64,000 bases of DNA, from assembly GCA_012103375.1 (NCBI GenBank), contig WLWX01000001.1, forward strand, positions 1-64,000, written 5' to 3'. Below are positions 63,725 to 64,000 of the stretch, in pieces. The position numbers and the translations under genes were made by a program. The notes below the pieces were generated by a model. That model ran no database searches. It saw only the letters and a list, made by a program, of their open reading frames with translations, and was not told the DNA's origin. The number at the start of each line of letters is the position of its first letter. Positions within the stretch are counted from its first letter, which is position 1. Origin of the DNA: Paracoccaceae bacterium. GTDB lineage: Bacteria; Pseudomonadota; Alphaproteobacteria; Rhodobacterales; Rhodobacteraceae.

Positions 63725-64000
63725 TATCTCAACCACGCGCTGCTGGCGTCTGCGATTGCTGTTCGTCCTGCTGGCCGGGCTGATTTATTTTGTGCATCTG
63801 CTGCCGTTGCGCACCGGGCCGGGCGGCTGGCCGATCCCCGATTTCGTCACTCTTATCGGGTTCGTCTGGGTGCTGCGGCGATCCGCCGTCATGCCGATCT
63901 GGCTGTTTGCCGCGATGGTTCTGCTGGGCGATTTCCTTCTGATGCGCCCGCTGGGTCTTTGGACCGCGCTTGGCGTGCTCGCCCTCGAATTCCTGCGTAG
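63717..64000 (+). CDS. mreD: Rod shape-determining protein MreD, partial
   Basis: ATG 63717 with GGGAGG upstream, overlapping mreC; about 94 residues visible (MADISTTRCWRLRLLF), very hydrophobic with at least three spans, cut by the window edge. Position after mreC identifies it. Confidence 0.85.
   Translation, partial: MADISTTRCWRLRLLFVLLAGLIYFVHLLPLRTGPGGWPIPDFVTLIGFVWVLRRSAVMPIWLFAAMVLLGDFLLMRPLGLWTALGVLALEFLR

Overview
The window is chromosomal DNA of an alphaproteobacterium, most likely of the Rhodobacterales (Roseobacter group). The protein content points there: an RpoH2-type heat-shock sigma factor, a class I lysyl-tRNA synthetase, an rsmI-yraN-gshB order, tandem TRAP and peptide-type ABC uptake operons, a three-domain dimethylglycine/sarcosine-dehydrogenase-like flavoprotein and high-GC coding sequence. 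No rRNA, tRNA, CRISPR array or prophage was seen. Both ends cut genes (phnY at the left, mreD at the right).

Left part, 1-12806: a phosphonate block. On the minus strand PhnW, PhnA and PhnY would convert 2-aminoethylphosphonate to acetate and phosphate. Upstream of them lie a Na/phosphate-type transporter and a complete peptide-type ABC importer, with a divergent LysR regulator. A shared sequence (TTGACCTATCA and variants) sits before the regulator and twice before the phosphate transporter, which suggests one regulon and a candidate phosphonate importer of an unusual family.

13067-24151: a tightly overlapping minus-strand operon holds an N-formylglutamate-amidohydrolase-like enzyme, TRAP transporter, two VOC proteins, a gamma-glutamyl synthetase-like enzyme, an aldehyde dehydrogenase and an iron alcohol dehydrogenase. 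It diverges from an RpiR regulator followed by an alkaline-phosphatase-superfamily hydrolase that resembles phosphonate monoester hydrolases. The operon looks like uptake and gamma-glutamyl-linked oxidation of an amine or amino alcohol; the substrate is unknown.

24283-29505: an insertion-damaged patch. Two near-identical IS630-family elements in opposite orientation and one 218-bp MITE break a beta-helix gene and a small membrane-protein gene (the latter twice). Removing each insert with one target copy restores both reading frames exactly.

29508-50992: mostly housekeeping genes (lysS, a DMGDH-like flavoprotein, a GT39-like protein, M3 peptidase, amino-acid ABC parts, moeB, dut, coaBC, rpoH2, cobP, comM, gshB), with a frameshifted GST-like gene at 47552-48419.

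51083-64000: an identical second MITE lies at the rsmI-yraN junction. It alters the RsmI C-terminus, and yraN carries a stop codon exactly at its conserved active-site Glu. Then come an LpoA-like lipoprotein, glnD, murJ, an SDR, a GST, leuA with a likely leader-peptide control region, and mreBCD. Intergenic repeats of note are a 170-bp element at 12846 and 32186 (inverted relative to each other) and a 31-bp terminator-like repeat.
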